Source: Acidobacteriota bacterium (lineage in GTDB: Bacteria; Acidobacteriota; Vicinamibacteria; Marinacidobacterales; SMYC01). From it: a stretch of DNA of 64,000 nt. The stretch covers positions 1 to 64,000 of the forward strand of contig SMYC01000180.1 in the NCBI GenBank assembly GCA_004356105.1, written 5' to 3'. The stretch's first letter is position 1, and every line of letters begins with the position of its first letter. Shown here one piece after another: positions 50,084-59,261 of this stretch. The notes under the pieces are model-generated. The model was not told where the DNA came from. It saw only the letters and a list, made by a program, of their open reading frames with translations, and made no database searches. The position numbers and the translations under genes were made by a program.

Positions 50084-51367
50084 ATGGCGACGCGCAAGCT
50101 CGGCATGTGGATGGTGACCGCGCTCGTTGTCGGCAACATGATTGGCTCGGGCATCTTTCTTCTTCCTGCAGCGCTCGGGTCTTTTGGCGGTATCAGCCTC
50201 ATTGGTTGGATCGTCTCCGCCGGCGGCGCCACGCTTCTAGCACTCGTCTTCTCTCGACTCTCGCGCCTCGTCAAGAAATCGGGCGGCCCTTACGTCTATA
50301 CCCGTGAGGCATTCGGGGACTTCCCGGGATTTCTTGTGGCGTGGGGCTATTGGATCTCCATTTGGACGACCAATGCCGCGATTGCGGTGGCCTTCGTGAG
50401 CTACATGACGCTTTTCTGGGAGGCGCTCGGTGATAACGCCGTTCTCTCGGTCGGACTCGGTCTCGCGACCATTTGGGTGCTCACTTGGGTCAACGTTCTC
50501 GGCGTGCATACCGCGGGCGTCGTACAGCTCGTCACGACGGTGCTGAAGGTGCTCCCGCTCCTCGCGATCGCATTTTTTGGCTTATTTTATGTGGATGTTT
50601 CGAACTTCCAGCCTTTCAACGCGAGTGGCCAGTCTCCGTTCGCCGCCGTCACGGCCACGGTGGCCCTCACGGTTTGGGCTTTTCTTGGCCTCGAGTCCGG
50701 GACGACCCCGGCCGAGCACGTTCACGAGCCCGAAAAGACGATTCCGCGCGCGACCATCATCGGCACGCTAGGTACCGCCGTGATCTATATCCTTGGCACC
50801 GTTGCCGTAATGGGAACGATTGCGCCTGCCGATTTAGCGGGATCGAACGCGCCTTACGCGGAAGCCGCGCGCGTGATGTGGGGGTCGTGGGCGGGATATG
50901 CGGTGGGTGCGGGCGCGGTCGTCTCTTGCTTCGGCGCTTTAAACGGCTGGCTCCTGCTTCAAGGTCAGATACCTCTCGCTGCCGCGCGCGATGGCCTGTT
51001 TCCGAAAATGTTCGGGCGTATGTCGAAATATGACACCCCCGCTCATGGGCTCGTGTTCTCGAGCGTTCTCGCGAGCCTGCTGCTCATGATGAACTATTCC
51101 AAGAGCCTGATAGAGCAGTTCACGTTCATCATCTTGCTCGCGACGTTGAACACTCTCGTGCCTTACCTGTTCTGCTCGCTCGCCGAGCTCATGCTCCGCC
51201 GCAAGCTCTCCTACGCGTCGATCGTTTCGTTGCTCGCCTTCGCCTTTTCGCTATGGGCGATTGCCGGGGCGGGCCAGGAAATCGTGTATTGGGGCTTTTT
51301 GCTCTTGATGCTCGGCGTGCCCGTCTATGTCTGGATTCACCGCGACAGGTCGGGCGCCTTGCAGTGA
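50084..51367 (+). CDS. APC-superfamily amino acid permease (arginine/agmatine antiporter-like)
   Basis: A 427-residue permease with about 12 helices. The first helix carries the substrate-site signature VVGNMIGSGIFLLPAAL, followed by RLVKKSGGPYVYTREAFG. AFLGLESGTTPAEHVHEPEKTIPRATIIGT is typical of AdiC/PotE-like members. The ATG at 50084 has AAGGAG 50072-50077. The substrate is not fixed by sequence. Its 3' end overlaps convergent gatA by 31 bp. Confidence 0.9.
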   Translation: MATRKLGMWMVTALVVGNMIGSGIFLLPAALGSFGGISLIGWIVSAGGATLLALVFSRLSRLVKKSGGPYVYTREAFGDFPGFLVAWGYWISIWTTNAAIAVAFVSYMTLFWEALGDNAVLSVGLGLATIWVLTWVNVLGVHTAGVVQLVTTVLKVLPLLAIAFFGLFYVDVSNFQPFNASGQSPFAAVTATVALTVWAFLGLESGTTPAEHVHEPEKTIPRATIIGTLGTAVIYILGTVAVMGTIAPADLAGSNAPYAEAARVMWGSWAGYAVGAGAVVSCFGALNGWLLLQGQIPLAAARDGLFPKMFGRMSKYDTPAHGLVFSSVLASLLLMMNYSKSLIEQFTFIILLATLNTLVPYLFCSLAELMLRRKLSYASIVSLLAFAFSLWAIAGAGQEIVYWGFLLLMLGVPVYVWIHRDRSGALQ

Positions 51368-52797
51368 AAATCCGAGCTTTGCTGGAACTGGTGGCCGAGC
51401 TGCAAGATCGTTGCTTCGTCGAAATGCCGTCCGACGAGCTGGACGCCCACCGGTAGACCGTTCTCGCTGAACCCCGCGGGAAAGCTCAATGCCGGGGCGC
51501 CGATGAGGTTGGCGGTGATCGTGAAGATGTCCATGAGATACATCGAGAGCGGGTCGTCGACTTTGTCGCCAATCGGAAAGGCGGGGGTCGGCGTGGTCGG
51601 CATGAGAACGGCGTCGACGCGCTCGAAAGCGTTCTCGAAGTCCTTCGCGATCAAGCTCCGTACCCGCTGTGCCTTCTGGTAATACGCGTCGTAATAGCCC
51701 GCGGAGAGAACGAAGGTACCGAGGAGGATGCGGCGTTTGACCTCGGGCCCGAACCCTTCCGCTCGGGTCTCGGCCATCATCTCGCGAAGGGCTTTGGTAG
51801 CACCGTTGCGCAGTCCGTAGCGCACGCCTTCATAGCGCGCGAGGTTGGAGCTCGCTTCGGCTGTCGCGAGCAAATAGTAACAAGCGACCGCGTGCTCGGT
51901 GGAGGGGAGCTCGATGGCTTCGGTCTCTACACCGAGGGATTCGAAAAGCCGTACGGCGTCGTCAAAGCTGGCCCGGACGCTGTCATCGATACCTTCACCC
52001 GTCGCGGACTTCGGGATCCCCAGGCGGAGCTTGGCGACGTCCGCGTCGAGCTCTCGCGAGTAGCTCGGCACCGGGCGGGTGGCGCAGGTGGCGTCTTTCG
52101 GGTCGTCCCCCGCGAGCGTTTCGAGAAGAAGAGCGGCATCCTCGACCGTTTGGCACATGGGTCCGATCTGGTCGAGCGAGGAGGCAAAAGCCACCAAACC
52201 GTAGCGTGACACGCGCCCATAAGTCGGCTTGAGGCCGACAACGCCGCAGAGCGCGGCCGGCTGGCGGATAGACCCCCCTGTATCGGTTCCGAGCGCGGCA
52301 GGGGCAAGACGGGCCGCCACGGCGGCTGCAGAGCCGCCGCTCGAGCCTCCAGGGACACGATCGATATTCCACGGATTCTTCGTCGTCTGGAAAGCGGAGT
52401 TCTCCGTCGATGAGCCCATCGCAAACTCGTCCATATTGGTCTTTCCGAGCACGACCGCGCCAGCGGCATGGAGACGTTCGATGACGGTGGCGTCATAGAC
52501 GGGGACGTAATGCTCGAGAATGCGCGAACCACAGGTGCAGCGGCTTCCCGCGACGGAGATGATGTCCTTGACGGCGATGGGAACGCCGTGGAGCGGGCCG
52601 CGTTTGGTCTCGTCGAGCGCGTCGAGTGCCTGTGCCCGCTCGGTGGCCACGGCGGTCATGGGCTCGAGGAACGCGCCGAGTGACGGATCGATGCTCTCGA
52701 TGCGCTCGGTAAAAGCTCGGGTGGTCTCTGCTGCGGAGAGCTCGCCGGCGCGAAGCTTTTGCGAGAGGGAAGTGACGGTCTCTTGCCAAAGCGTCAA
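51337..52797 (-). CDS. gatA: Asp/Glu-tRNA amidotransferase subunit A
   Basis: A 486-residue amidase subunit of GatCAB, which converts Glu-tRNA-Gln or Asp-tRNA-Asn to the amide forms. The Ser-cisSer-Lys triad is present: K77 (AVKDI), S152 (GGSSGGSAAA) and S176 (TDTGGSIRQPA). It implies indirect synthesis of at least one of the two aminoacyl-tRNAs. It overlaps gatC by 4 bp; gatB is not in the window. Confidence 0.96.
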   Translation of the reverse strand: MTLWQETVTSLSQKLRAGELSAAETTRAFTERIESIDPSLGAFLEPMTAVATERAQALDALDETKRGPLHGVPIAVKDIISVAGSRCTCGSRILEHYVPVYDATVIERLHAAGAVVLGKTNMDEFAMGSSTENSAFQTTKNPWNIDRVPGGSSGGSAAAVAARLAPAALGTDTGGSIRQPAALCGVVGLKPTYGRVSRYGLVAFASSLDQIGPMCQTVEDAALLLETLAGDDPKDATCATRPVPSYSRELDADVAKLRLGIPKSATGEGIDDSVRASFDDAVRLFESLGVETEAIELPSTEHAVACYYLLATAEASSNLARYEGVRYGLRNGATKALREMMAETRAEGFGPEVKRRILLGTFVLSAGYYDAYYQKAQRVRSLIAKDFENAFERVDAVLMPTTPTPAFPIGDKVDDPLSMYLMDIFTITANLIGAPALSFPAGFSENGLPVGVQLVGRHFDEATILQLGHQFQQSSDFHCKAPDLSR

Positions 52798-53099
52798 GGC
52801 AGCACCTTGGGCACTTTGAACAAGCCGTCGCTCGCGTCGGGCGCTTGGTCGAGAACGGCCTTTCGGTCGAGGCTCTCTCTCGGGCGGTCGTCGCGCAGTC
52901 GGCTCCCACCTTCGAGCCCCGCTTCGAGAAGCGCGTGCGACGTCGGCTCGACCCCGACCGTGTTGAGCGCTTGGATGCGCTCGGCGTAGCCCAGGAATGC
53001 CTCGAGCTGTCCTCGAAAGCTCGCGCGCTCGTCGTCCGAGAGAGCTAGATGCGCGAGCTCGGCGAGCTGTCGCACTTCCCGATCGTCGAGCTTGTCCAT
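52794..53099 (-). CDS. gatC: Asp/Glu-tRNA amidotransferase subunit C
   Basis: A 101-residue GatC. The helical N-terminal half (EVRQLAELAHLALSDDERASFRGQLEAFLGY) and the C-terminal RDDRPRESLDRKAVLDQAPDASDGLFKVPKVL match the family. It stabilises GatA and clasps GatB. It is the first gene of gatC-gatA and is divergent from the GT2 gene with only 36 bp between starts. Confidence 0.94.
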   Translation of the reverse strand: MDKLDDREVRQLAELAHLALSDDERASFRGQLEAFLGYAERIQALNTVGVEPTSHALLEAGLEGGSRLRDDRPRESLDRKAVLDQAPDASDGLFKVPKVLP

Positions 53100-53135
53100 A
53101 CTTACTCCTGTGGAGCGCTAGTATATACTTTCGCC

Positions 53136-54140
53136 ATGACTTCGGAGACGGAGACGCGCACGCCGGCCACCCACGCGTCGAAACCCGTGACCATAGCTGA
53201 GATCTCTCTCGTCATCCCGGTCTATAACGAAGAGGGGAACTTACCGAATCTCTATCGCGAGATTACCGAAGTGCTCGAGCCCTATGGGCGCGCTTACGAG
53301 ATCGTGTTCATCGACGACGGCAGCACGGATGCGAGCTTTGCGCTCTTGAGCGCGCTCCATCATCAGGATTCCCGAGTAAGGGTCATCCGTTTCCGGAAGA
53401 ATTTCGGGCAAACAGCGGCTCTCGCCGCCGGTTTTGCCGAAGCGCGCGCGCCGGTCATCGTGACGCTCGACGCGGATTTGCAGAACGAGCCCGCGGACAT
53501 CCCTCGTTTGGTCGAGAGGCTCGATGCAGGCTTCGATATGGTGTGCGGTTGGCGGAAGGATCGGAAAGACCCGTTCCTGTCACGCATCCTTCCATCGACG
53601 ATCGCCAATTGGTTGATCTCGGTCACGACGGGAGTGCATCTGCACGACTACGGCTGCACGCTCAAAGCGTTCCGCGCGGACGTCGTCAAGAATCTTCAAC
53701 TTTATGGCGAGATGCACCGCTTCATTCCGGCCGTTGCGAGCAGCATCGGCGTCTCGATCGACGAAGTCGTCGTCGGCCACCGCGCGCGAAGCCAGGGGGA
53801 GTCGAAATATGGCATCTCCCGAACTTTCCGCGTGGTTCTCGACCTCATGACCGTCAAGTTCCTTCTGAGCTATTCGAGCCGCCCCCTCCAAATCTTCGGC
53901 ACCGCAGGCTTTCTGATGGGCCTCGTGGGTACGTCCGTCGGGGCTTATTTGACCTGGGTCAAGTTCGGGCTGGGAGAGCCGATTGGTGGACGCCCGCTCT
54001 TGTTGCTGGCGAGCTTGCTGATGCTGAGCGGCCTGCAACTCGTGAGCCTGGGATTGGTCGGGGAGCTTCTGGTCAGACTGAATCAAGAAAGCCGCACGCG
54101 CCCACCCTATGCCATCCGCGAGATCCTCGGCGGTGATTGA
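53136..54140 (+). CDS. GT2 polyprenol-phosphate glycosyltransferase (DPM1/GtrB-like)
   Basis: A 334-residue GT-A enzyme. SLVIPVYNEEGNLPNLY and EIVFIDDGSTD are at the N terminus, DADLQNEPADIP holds the DxD, and HDYGCTLKAFRADV and VVGHRARSQGESKYG follow. Two C-terminal helices (IFGTAGFLMGLVGTSVGAY and LLLLASLLMLSGLQLVSLGLVGELL) anchor it. It likely loads a sugar onto a polyprenyl phosphate for envelope glycans. TATACT at 53124-53129 is seven bases before the ATG, which would give an almost leaderless mRNA; no good -35 box or Shine-Dalgarno sequence is seen. Confidence 0.9.
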   Translation: MTSETETRTPATHASKPVTIAEISLVIPVYNEEGNLPNLYREITEVLEPYGRAYEIVFIDDGSTDASFALLSALHHQDSRVRVIRFRKNFGQTAALAAGFAEARAPVIVTLDADLQNEPADIPRLVERLDAGFDMVCGWRKDRKDPFLSRILPSTIANWLISVTTGVHLHDYGCTLKAFRADVVKNLQLYGEMHRFIPAVASSIGVSIDEVVVGHRARSQGESKYGISRTFRVVLDLMTVKFLLSYSSRPLQIFGTAGFLMGLVGTSVGAYLTWVKFGLGEPIGGRPLLLLASLLMLSGLQLVSLGLVGELLVRLNQESRTRPPYAIREILGGD

Positions 54141-54238
54141 CCGGTCGACATCTTCTAGACCGTAGGAGCAAGCAAATCGTGGTCGTCGCCAAGTCGGGGC
54201 CGACCGGCAAGTTAGTTATCATGCCTCTCAGTATATGA
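54137..54238 (+). pseudogene. C-terminal remnant of a toxin-like gene (DUF4258-type?)
   Basis: Immediately after the GT2 gene a frame reads QIVVVAKSGPTGKLVIMPLSI and stops at TGA 54236-54238, overlapping the YgiT-type ATG by ATGA. The motif VVVA-GPTGKLVI resembles the last strand pair of DUF4258 proteins, which are usual partners of YgiT-type antitoxins. The rest of such a protein (about 70 residues) is missing, replaced by the GT2 gene end. The call rests on a short match and the overlap. Confidence 0.45.
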
Positions 54239-54498
54239 AGAATAGCAGGAAGTCCTCGTCGCTCACCTGCGATCTGTGCGCCGGGCGCGGAGTCAAAATC
54301 CGTTACGTCACTCGAAGCTACGGGAAGGGTGCCAAACTGCTGCTGATCGAGAACGCCCCAGTCGTCAGCTGCCCCAATTGTGGTGAGAGCTATGTCACTG
54401 CGGAAACACTTCATGAGCTCGAGCGCATCAAGACGCATCGACGTTCCTTAGCAAAGAAAAAAAACATCCCTATCGCAAGTTTCCCAAGATCTGCTTGA
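54235..54498 (+). CDS. YgiT-type zinc-finger protein (MqsA-like antitoxin without HTH)
   Basis: An 87-residue protein. The zinc finger has CDLCAGRG near residue 12 and CPNCGESYV near residue 46, the pattern of the MqsA N-terminal domain and of short YgiT-type antitoxins. An Arg/Lys-rich tail replaces the DNA-binding HTH of MqsA. The start overlaps the remnant frame upstream by 4 bp, as expected of a toxin-antitoxin pair. With its toxin apparently deleted it may be an orphan antitoxin. Confidence 0.75.
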   Translation: MKNSRKSSSLTCDLCAGRGVKIRYVTRSYGKGAKLLLIENAPVVSCPNCGESYVTAETLHELERIKTHRRSLAKKKNIPIASFPRSA

Positions 54499-54568
54499 AT
54501 CAAACCGGTCTAGAACCAAGCGTCACTTTCGCCGTCATCGTCGCTCCAAGCTGTTTTCATGTCGGTCA

Positions 54569-54596
54569 TTGACTTACTAAGCCAGTGACCTATAGT
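54569..54596 (+). promoter_or_regulatory. Promoter/operator of the BrnT-Xre operon, leaderless geometry
   Basis: TTGACT at 54569-54574, 16 bases, TATAGT at 54591-54596. The GTG start at 54602 is where transcription would begin, so the mRNA is probably leaderless. Repeated TGACYTA-like words (TGACTTA, TGACCTA) overlap both boxes and could be the antitoxin operator. Confidence 0.65.
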
Positions 54597-54601
54597 GGAG
54601 A

Positions 54602-54895
54602 GTGCGGTTCGAATGGGACCCGAAGAAGGACAGGGCCAATTGGGAGAAACATGGTCTCTCTTTCCATGAAGTCAAGGAGCTTTTCGCGAACGGTTCTGAC
54701 TTTCTCGAAATCTACGATGAGGAGCACTCAGACGAGGAGGATCGCTTCATCGCGATCGGTCTGATCCGTGTTGGAGTTGTCGCCGTGGTCTATACAGAAC
54801 CTCAGGACGACGTCGTGCGCATCGTGAGTGCGCGGAATGCCACGAAGCGGGAAGTCGTGCTGTTCCGAAGGTTCTATGGGGGTATTCATGAGTGA
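54602..54895 (+). CDS. brnT: BrnT-family ribonuclease toxin
   Basis: A 97-residue BrnT-like toxin with a RelE-type fold. N-terminal FEWDPKKDRANWEKHGLSFHEVKELF is the family signature, and RIVSARNATKREVVLF carries the C-terminal basic residues. GTG is the first start after an in-frame TAG at 54593. The last 8 bp overlap the antitoxin gene. Canonical BrnT pairs with a ribbon-helix-helix BrnA; here the partner has an Xre-type HTH instead. Confidence 0.88.
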   Translation: MRFEWDPKKDRANWEKHGLSFHEVKELFANGSDFLEIYDEEHSDEEDRFIAIGLIRVGVVAVVYTEPQDDVVRIVSARNATKREVVLFRRFYGGIHE

Positions 54896-55181
54896 CGATA
54901 TTCGCGAACTGACCGAGGAGGATTTCGCACGCTCTATTCCGCGAAAACAACGCGACCGCATCATGCGGGGGCGGATTGATCCAGAAAAAGACATCGTCGC
55001 CCTGCGGCGTTTCGCCGGTTTGACGCAGGAAGAGTTCGCAGAAGCATTGGGCATCAGCGTCCACACCTTGCGCAATTGGGAGCAGGGCCGGCGAAGTCCC
55101 GAGGGACCCGCACTAGCACTCCTGCGCATAGTGGCGCGTCACCCACGAGTGTTACGCGAGAATTTGGCTGCGTCAGCCTGA
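54888..55181 (+). CDS. Xre/HigA-like HTH antitoxin
   Basis: A 97-residue DNA-binding protein. N-terminal toxin-facing tail (DDIRELTEEDFARSIPRKQRDRIM), then an Xre helix-turn-helix (LRRFAGLTQEEFAEALGISVHTLRNWEQGRRSP, about 42-74). The ATG overlaps the BrnT stop by 8 bp. It should neutralise the toxin and repress the promoter at 54569. Confidence 0.87.
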   Translation: MSDDIRELTEEDFARSIPRKQRDRIMRGRIDPEKDIVALRRFAGLTQEEFAEALGISVHTLRNWEQGRRSPEGPALALLRIVARHPRVLRENLAASA

Positions 55182-55308
55182 CAGGCGGCGCTAGCCGAAC
55201 GGTTGGACCGAGCCTAAGACCTGGGGCAAGCTCGGGCTGGGCGCATTTGGGCCATCACGCCGGTCTCGGTCCTGTCCGCCCACACACCTGCCCGCCGGAA
55301 GAACCGCG

Positions 55309-55325
55309 GGGGATTTTAAGTCCTC
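55309..55325. repeat. 17-bp direct repeat, left copy (tRNA anticodon-arm-like, possible att site)
   Basis: GGGGATTTTAAGTCCTC. The right copy at 59898-59914 is GGGGATTTTCAGTCCTC, one mismatch. Read on the minus strand both resemble a Leu- or Phe-type anticodon arm (GAGGACTKAAAATCCCC). They bracket the HsdM remnant and the DprA/RecQ operon. The 55182-55308 stretch before it shows no gene. Confidence 0.5.
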
Positions 55326-55434
55326 GGAGGGGGCAGGACTATAGGGTTCCATCCGGCCCTCTTGCCCTGAAACCAAGCAGTTACAAGGAAACGATGGCCG
55401 GGATTGTGACCCCTTGATCCCGGTAGTGGTTCGA

Positions 55435-55585
55435 AGGTATTCTCGGCCTCTACCGCGCGCATCGCGTCGTTGATCGCCTGGCCGATGTTCCTACTTTCGG
55501 AGAGCTGAATGAGCGAGGAAAAGCGTGTATTCTCGGGCAGGTAGAGCACTCCCGCCCTGGCCCGCCGGACCGATCTTGCGACGGC
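55435..55585 (-). pseudogene. Remnant of a type I restriction-modification methylase (HsdM)
   Basis: On the minus strand the frame reads [20 protein letters not shown] then [15 protein letters not shown], close to the HsdM segment in which [VL]P-E-ARW-like and AMxAIExEN blocks precede the methylase core. The match ends abruptly after EAEN, and neither the SAM-binding motif nor NPPF follows. It is a fragment of about 45 codons. The rest of 55586-55839 shows no further recognisable piece. Confidence 0.5.
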
Positions 55586-55839
55586 CCGTGCTCTTCCCCT
55601 CGAGTTGCCGCGCTGCAGCTAGCTTGAAATTTGCTGTCGGCGTAACGTAGGAAGATCAGTCCGAGGACTGGGACGGAATACTCAGAGGACTTGCTTGCTG
55701 TCCCGCGAGAATTCTATCGCTTCACCGGAATGCCCGCGGGCACTAGTTTTTTGGAATAACGGGTGCCACCACACAGTTGCGGTTCAACTTATCTCTGTAT
55801 TTTTCAATTGATCCAAGACCGCGCTTGATCGTGACGGGC

Positions 55840-57189
55840 TCACTTTCGAGCTCGCGCCGGCTTCGTTTTGGCTGCGGGTTCCGGCGCACCTACTGAATCA
55901 AGCAGGCTGGCCTGGCGAACGGAGTAGCGTACTGGCTTCTTGCTCTTCTCCAATTCGCGTTCATCGACCAGTCGCTTCAACCATTCCTCGGCCTGCCGCT
56001 GCGTCACCGCCATATCCTTGGCAACCTCGGCCGCCTTTTTGGGTTCTCGCACGACGCGATGGATCACGGAGCGCACTGTTTTGAACAGTTCGTCAGCAGC
56101 ATCAAGCGTCAGTGGGTCAGCCGGGTTTGTGGCACTAGATGCGGGCTCCGACGAGGCCACGGCCGGTTCCTCTGGATCCGGTTCTTTGTCTTGCCTCTGA
56201 GGAACGAATGAGAGCTTCTTCTGCTCCAGCGAGGGCGACGACGTGGGGACTGAGGCGGAGAGCGCTACGTTGAGACCATCCGTATCTCCCGGATTCGGCC
56301 AAGGCAGAGCCCCTTTTTTCCTCAGTGCCTCGAGACCGTTGGTTGTTTCGCCGGTCGAGCGCACATAGACGGGCACTAGGTGCAGTTTCTCCAGTTGCTC
56401 TGTCGCACCGGCCCACGTGCCGCCTTTGTCCTGGTCCGTGCTCACGACAAGCGCAGCATCAGACAACGCATAAATAACTTTGTTCCTCTGCATCGCGTGG
56501 CCCACGTTGAAGCCCGCCTTCGGGTCGTAGGGCGAGATCAACACGAGCTGTCCTTGCAGTAACAAATTCCGGTGCTCGCGGGTCATGGCAGTCCTTTCGA
56601 GGCTGTCCGCCAGCACTCCGATGACTTTGCCGCCCGCCTCTAGGGCTCCTCGCATAGCCGCCTGGTCGATGCCCCTGGCGCCCCCGGAAACCAGGGTTCG
56701 CCTGCCAAGCGCCGCGATGCGGCCAATCTCTTGGGTATACTCGATCAGCGCGTCATCCACGTTGCGCGAGCCAACAACTGCGAGACCGCCGCTATCGAGG
56801 ACCTGCCTCTCACCACAGCCGTACAGCAACGCCGGCGAGTCCTCCTTCAGGCGCGCCCTCAGCCGTGGTGGGTATGCCGCGTCGGCCCGGCTCACCACCC
56901 AGATCGCCCTTGCCTGCCAGTGTTCGACGGCCTGGCTCAAGAGGAACCCTCTTGCAAGCAGGCGCTCGAGCCGGTCCTTACGGATGATGCGGTCGCAGTC
57001 TCCGAGGAGCGGATTCGCTGCCGGCGTCACAAGATCGGCCGGCTGCGCCCCCACCTGTCGGAGGTGCATAGCGAGCTTCTTGTACTCCCCGGATGTAAGG
57101 AGGTCGACCCGATTCTTGGGGCGGCCAGCGATCAGCGGAGCTGTCAGCAGTAGGATCGCGTTGGTGTTCGCGGAAAGCATGTCGCTCAT
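55840..57189 (-). CDS. DprA/Smf-like Rossmann-fold protein with C-terminal winged helix
   Basis: A 449-residue DprA relative. The N-terminal region (1-100) is followed by [10 protein letters not shown] and the Rossmann motifs [11 protein letters not shown] (about 136-145), [18 protein letters not shown] (about 166-183) and [19 protein letters not shown] (about 238-256), matching VGSR, SGxAxGID and RN of DprA. An acidic, Ser-rich linker (about 300-365) leads to a winged-helix-like tail ([19 protein letters not shown]). DprA binds single-stranded DNA and loads RecA in natural competence; this form is longer and coupled to a helicase. ATG at 57189 overlaps the helicase stop (ATGA). No other competence genes are seen, so a role in DNA uptake, repair or phage defence is open. 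Confidence 0.85.
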   Translation of the reverse strand: MSDMLSANTNAILLLTAPLIAGRPKNRVDLLTSGEYKKLAMHLRQVGAQPADLVTPAANPLLGDCDRIIRKDRLERLLARGFLLSQAVEHWQARAIWVVSRADAAYPPRLRARLKEDSPALLYGCGERQVLDSGGLAVVGSRNVDDALIEYTQEIGRIAALGRRTLVSGGARGIDQAAMRGALEAGGKVIGVLADSLERTAMTREHRNLLLQGQLVLISPYDPKAGFNVGHAMQRNKVIYALSDAALVVSTDQDKGGTWAGATEQLEKLHLVPVYVRSTGETTNGLEALRKKGALPWPNPGDTDGLNVALSASVPTSSPSLEQKKLSFVPQRQDKEPDPEEPAVASSEPASSATNPADPLTLDAADELFKTVRSVIHRVVREPKKAAEVAKDMAVTQRQAEEWLKRLVDERELEKSKKPVRYSVRQASLLDSVGAPEPAAKTKPARARK

Positions 57190-59261
57190 TGGCCAGCTCC
57201 CGTCTGAGCAAGAGCCAACGGCCACACCTCGCCGCTCCCCTTCTGGCGAAGCAACCATGCCGCGACGGTGAAAGTCCAACGTGAGTCCACCATGTCATCG
57301 ACGAGCAGCAACGGCTCATCGGAGAGGTCATCATCGACGATCGCCAACGAACCGTCAATATTGCGCGCTTGTTGAGTACTGTTCGCCATCGTCTTCTGTT
57401 CGGGGCGATTGTCCGTCTTGATCAGCACCGGCTTGAACGGAAGACCGAGAGCTGCAGCCAGGCGCCGCGCGAAATCGGGCACCAGGGTCAAATGGCGCAG
57501 CGACGGGACGCAGGTAACCCACGTGGGAGCCGGTTCCGGACTCCATCCCTCGACAAGCTCCTTGCAAGCGATCACCAAATCATCGGAGAAGCGCTTCTCA
57601 TTATACTTCCCCTGTCGTACCAAACTCCCCCAGCCGGAATCCCTCCAGACGCTAAGCGCCATCCCGGGCTCAGCCCGGAGAGCCGAACTGATCCGGCCGG
57701 TGACAGCGTAAAACGGCATTCCCCCGGGTGGCCACTGCTTCCGCGGCTCGATAGGCAGGCGTGTACGGCGCAGGAAGCAAATCGCCTGTTGAACCAGCTC
57801 CGCGTCCGGCGTCGTCGGCAAACGTGGCAGTTTCGGCGCGGAACCTTTGCCTGCCTCTCCATCGAGAGCGCGGATTAGAAAGTCCATGTGCCCAGAAGTC
57901 AGGCTCACGTACTCCTGCATCTGCGCCTGCTCCGCCCGACGAAGACCCGTGAGCCGCCGCGCGCGTTCCCAGAAGGCGTCGCTCAGGTCTGCCGCAGTAA
58001 GCTGCCACTTCGTCCCCTGTTTAGCGATCGGCGCTGGTGATTCTAGCGAGAGCAGCGCGACGGTCTTCTCGACGCGGCCTTTGCTGACGTTAACCTCGCC
58101 CAGGAGCTCCGGAACCGAGAGACCTTGTGGCGCACGCTCCAGGGCATCGAGCACGGCCTTCACCTCTTCCCGAGTGGGGAACGCGCTGTCGATGAAATAC
58201 CCTGTGATGTCGGTCTCTTCCTCGCCGCTCAGCAGCACGCCGTAGGCTGCCTCGAGCGCGCGCCCCGCTCGACCGACCTGTTGGTAGTAGGCCACTACGG
58301 ACCCAGGCGTCTGGTAGTGGATGACGAAACCCAAGTCAGGCTTGTCGAACCCCATGCCCAGGGCGGTCGTTGCCACCAACGCTTTTACCTGATTCTCGAG
58401 AAGAGCCTGCTCCAGTTCGGGTCGGCGGGCGCCGGTCTCACCGGTGTAGGCCTCGACGTTTAGTCCTTGAGATCGGAGCCAAGTGGCCACCTGACCCGCG
58501 TCGCGGACTGTGAGCGTGTAGATGATCCCTTGACCTGGAAGCGCGTCCACGTGCTCCGCCAACCAGGCGAGTCGCTCAGCCTGATTCGGCAAGCGAATGG
58601 TTTGGAGCGCGAGCGATGGACGGTTGAGGTCACCACGTGAAACTGCTAGGTTTGGCCCCAGCACCTCTTCCAGATCTTCCATCACGCGGTTGTTCGCCGT
58701 CGCTGTGGTTGCCAGCAAGCGCAGGTTGGGAGGCAAGGTTCGAACGATCCGCTCAATTAACCGATAGTGCGGGCGGAAGTCGTGGCCCCAATCGGAGATG
58801 CAGTGCGCCTCGTCGATCACGAGCAAGGCGATCTGATCGGCCACTTCCGCTAACACCTCGTCGCGGAAGCGCTCATTGGCCAGCCGCTCAGGAGAGATGA
58901 GCAGGATGTCCACCTCGTTACGGCGGATCGCGTCCTCGACCTCCTGCCACCGCTCCAGATTGTCGGAGTGGATCGTCTCCGCTCGTACCCCCATACGCTC
59001 TGCCGCCGCGATCTGATTGCGCATCAGCGCGAGCAACGGCGAGATGAGCAGTGCAGGGCCGGTGCCGCCTTCACGGAGCAACTTCATGGCGACAAAGTAG
59101 ACGAAGCTCTTGCCCCAACCGGTCCTCTGCACGATTAGGAGGCGCCCACGGCCTTCAACGACGTGCCGAATTGCCTCTTCTTGGCCTTCGCGGAACACCG
59201 CGTCAGGCAGCCCTGAGCCCAGCCGGAGCAGCTCTTCGGCACGCCGCGCATCATACTTCAT
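57186..59261 (-). CDS. RecQ-like helicase fused to a phosphoribosyltransferase domain
   Basis: A 691-residue two-part enzyme. The helicase core has motif I QRTGWGKS (K51, replacing the usual PTGGGKS), motif [17 protein letters not shown] (150-164), TTATAN (motif III), [14 protein letters not shown] and QQVGRAGR (327-334, motif VI). The RecQ zinc site and HRDC are not evident; a winged-helix-like part spans about 365-430. The C-terminal 130 residues form a type I PRTase: [10 protein letters not shown], then the PRPP loop [13 protein letters not shown] (about 652-664), where the Gly usual after Ser/Thr is Arg. ComFC-like PRTases and ComFA helicases act in competence as separate proteins. First gene of the operon; 55 bp of acylase-free, gene-poor DNA lies upstream before nothing recognisable. 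Confidence 0.87.
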   Translation of the reverse strand: MKYDARRAEELLRLGSGLPDAVFREGQEEAIRHVVEGRGRLLIVQRTGWGKSFVYFVAMKLLREGGTGPALLISPLLALMRNQIAAAERMGVRAETIHSDNLERWQEVEDAIRRNEVDILLISPERLANERFRDEVLAEVADQIALLVIDEAHCISDWGHDFRPHYRLIERIVRTLPPNLRLLATTATANNRVMEDLEEVLGPNLAVSRGDLNRPSLALQTIRLPNQAERLAWLAEHVDALPGQGIIYTLTVRDAGQVATWLRSQGLNVEAYTGETGARRPELEQALLENQVKALVATTALGMGFDKPDLGFVIHYQTPGSVVAYYQQVGRAGRALEAAYGVLLSGEEETDITGYFIDSAFPTREEVKAVLDALERAPQGLSVPELLGEVNVSKGRVEKTVALLSLESPAPIAKQGTKWQLTAADLSDAFWERARRLTGLRRAEQAQMQEYVSLTSGHMDFLIRALDGEAGKGSAPKLPRLPTTPDAELVQQAICFLRRTRLPIEPRKQWPPGGMPFYAVTGRISSALRAEPGMALSVWRDSGWGSLVRQGKYNEKRFSDDLVIACKELVEGWSPEPAPTWVTCVPSLRHLTLVPDFARRLAAALGLPFKPVLIKTDNRPEQKTMANSTQQARNIDGSLAIVDDDLSDEPLLLVDDMVDSRWTFTVAAWLLRQKGSGEVWPLALAQTGAGQ

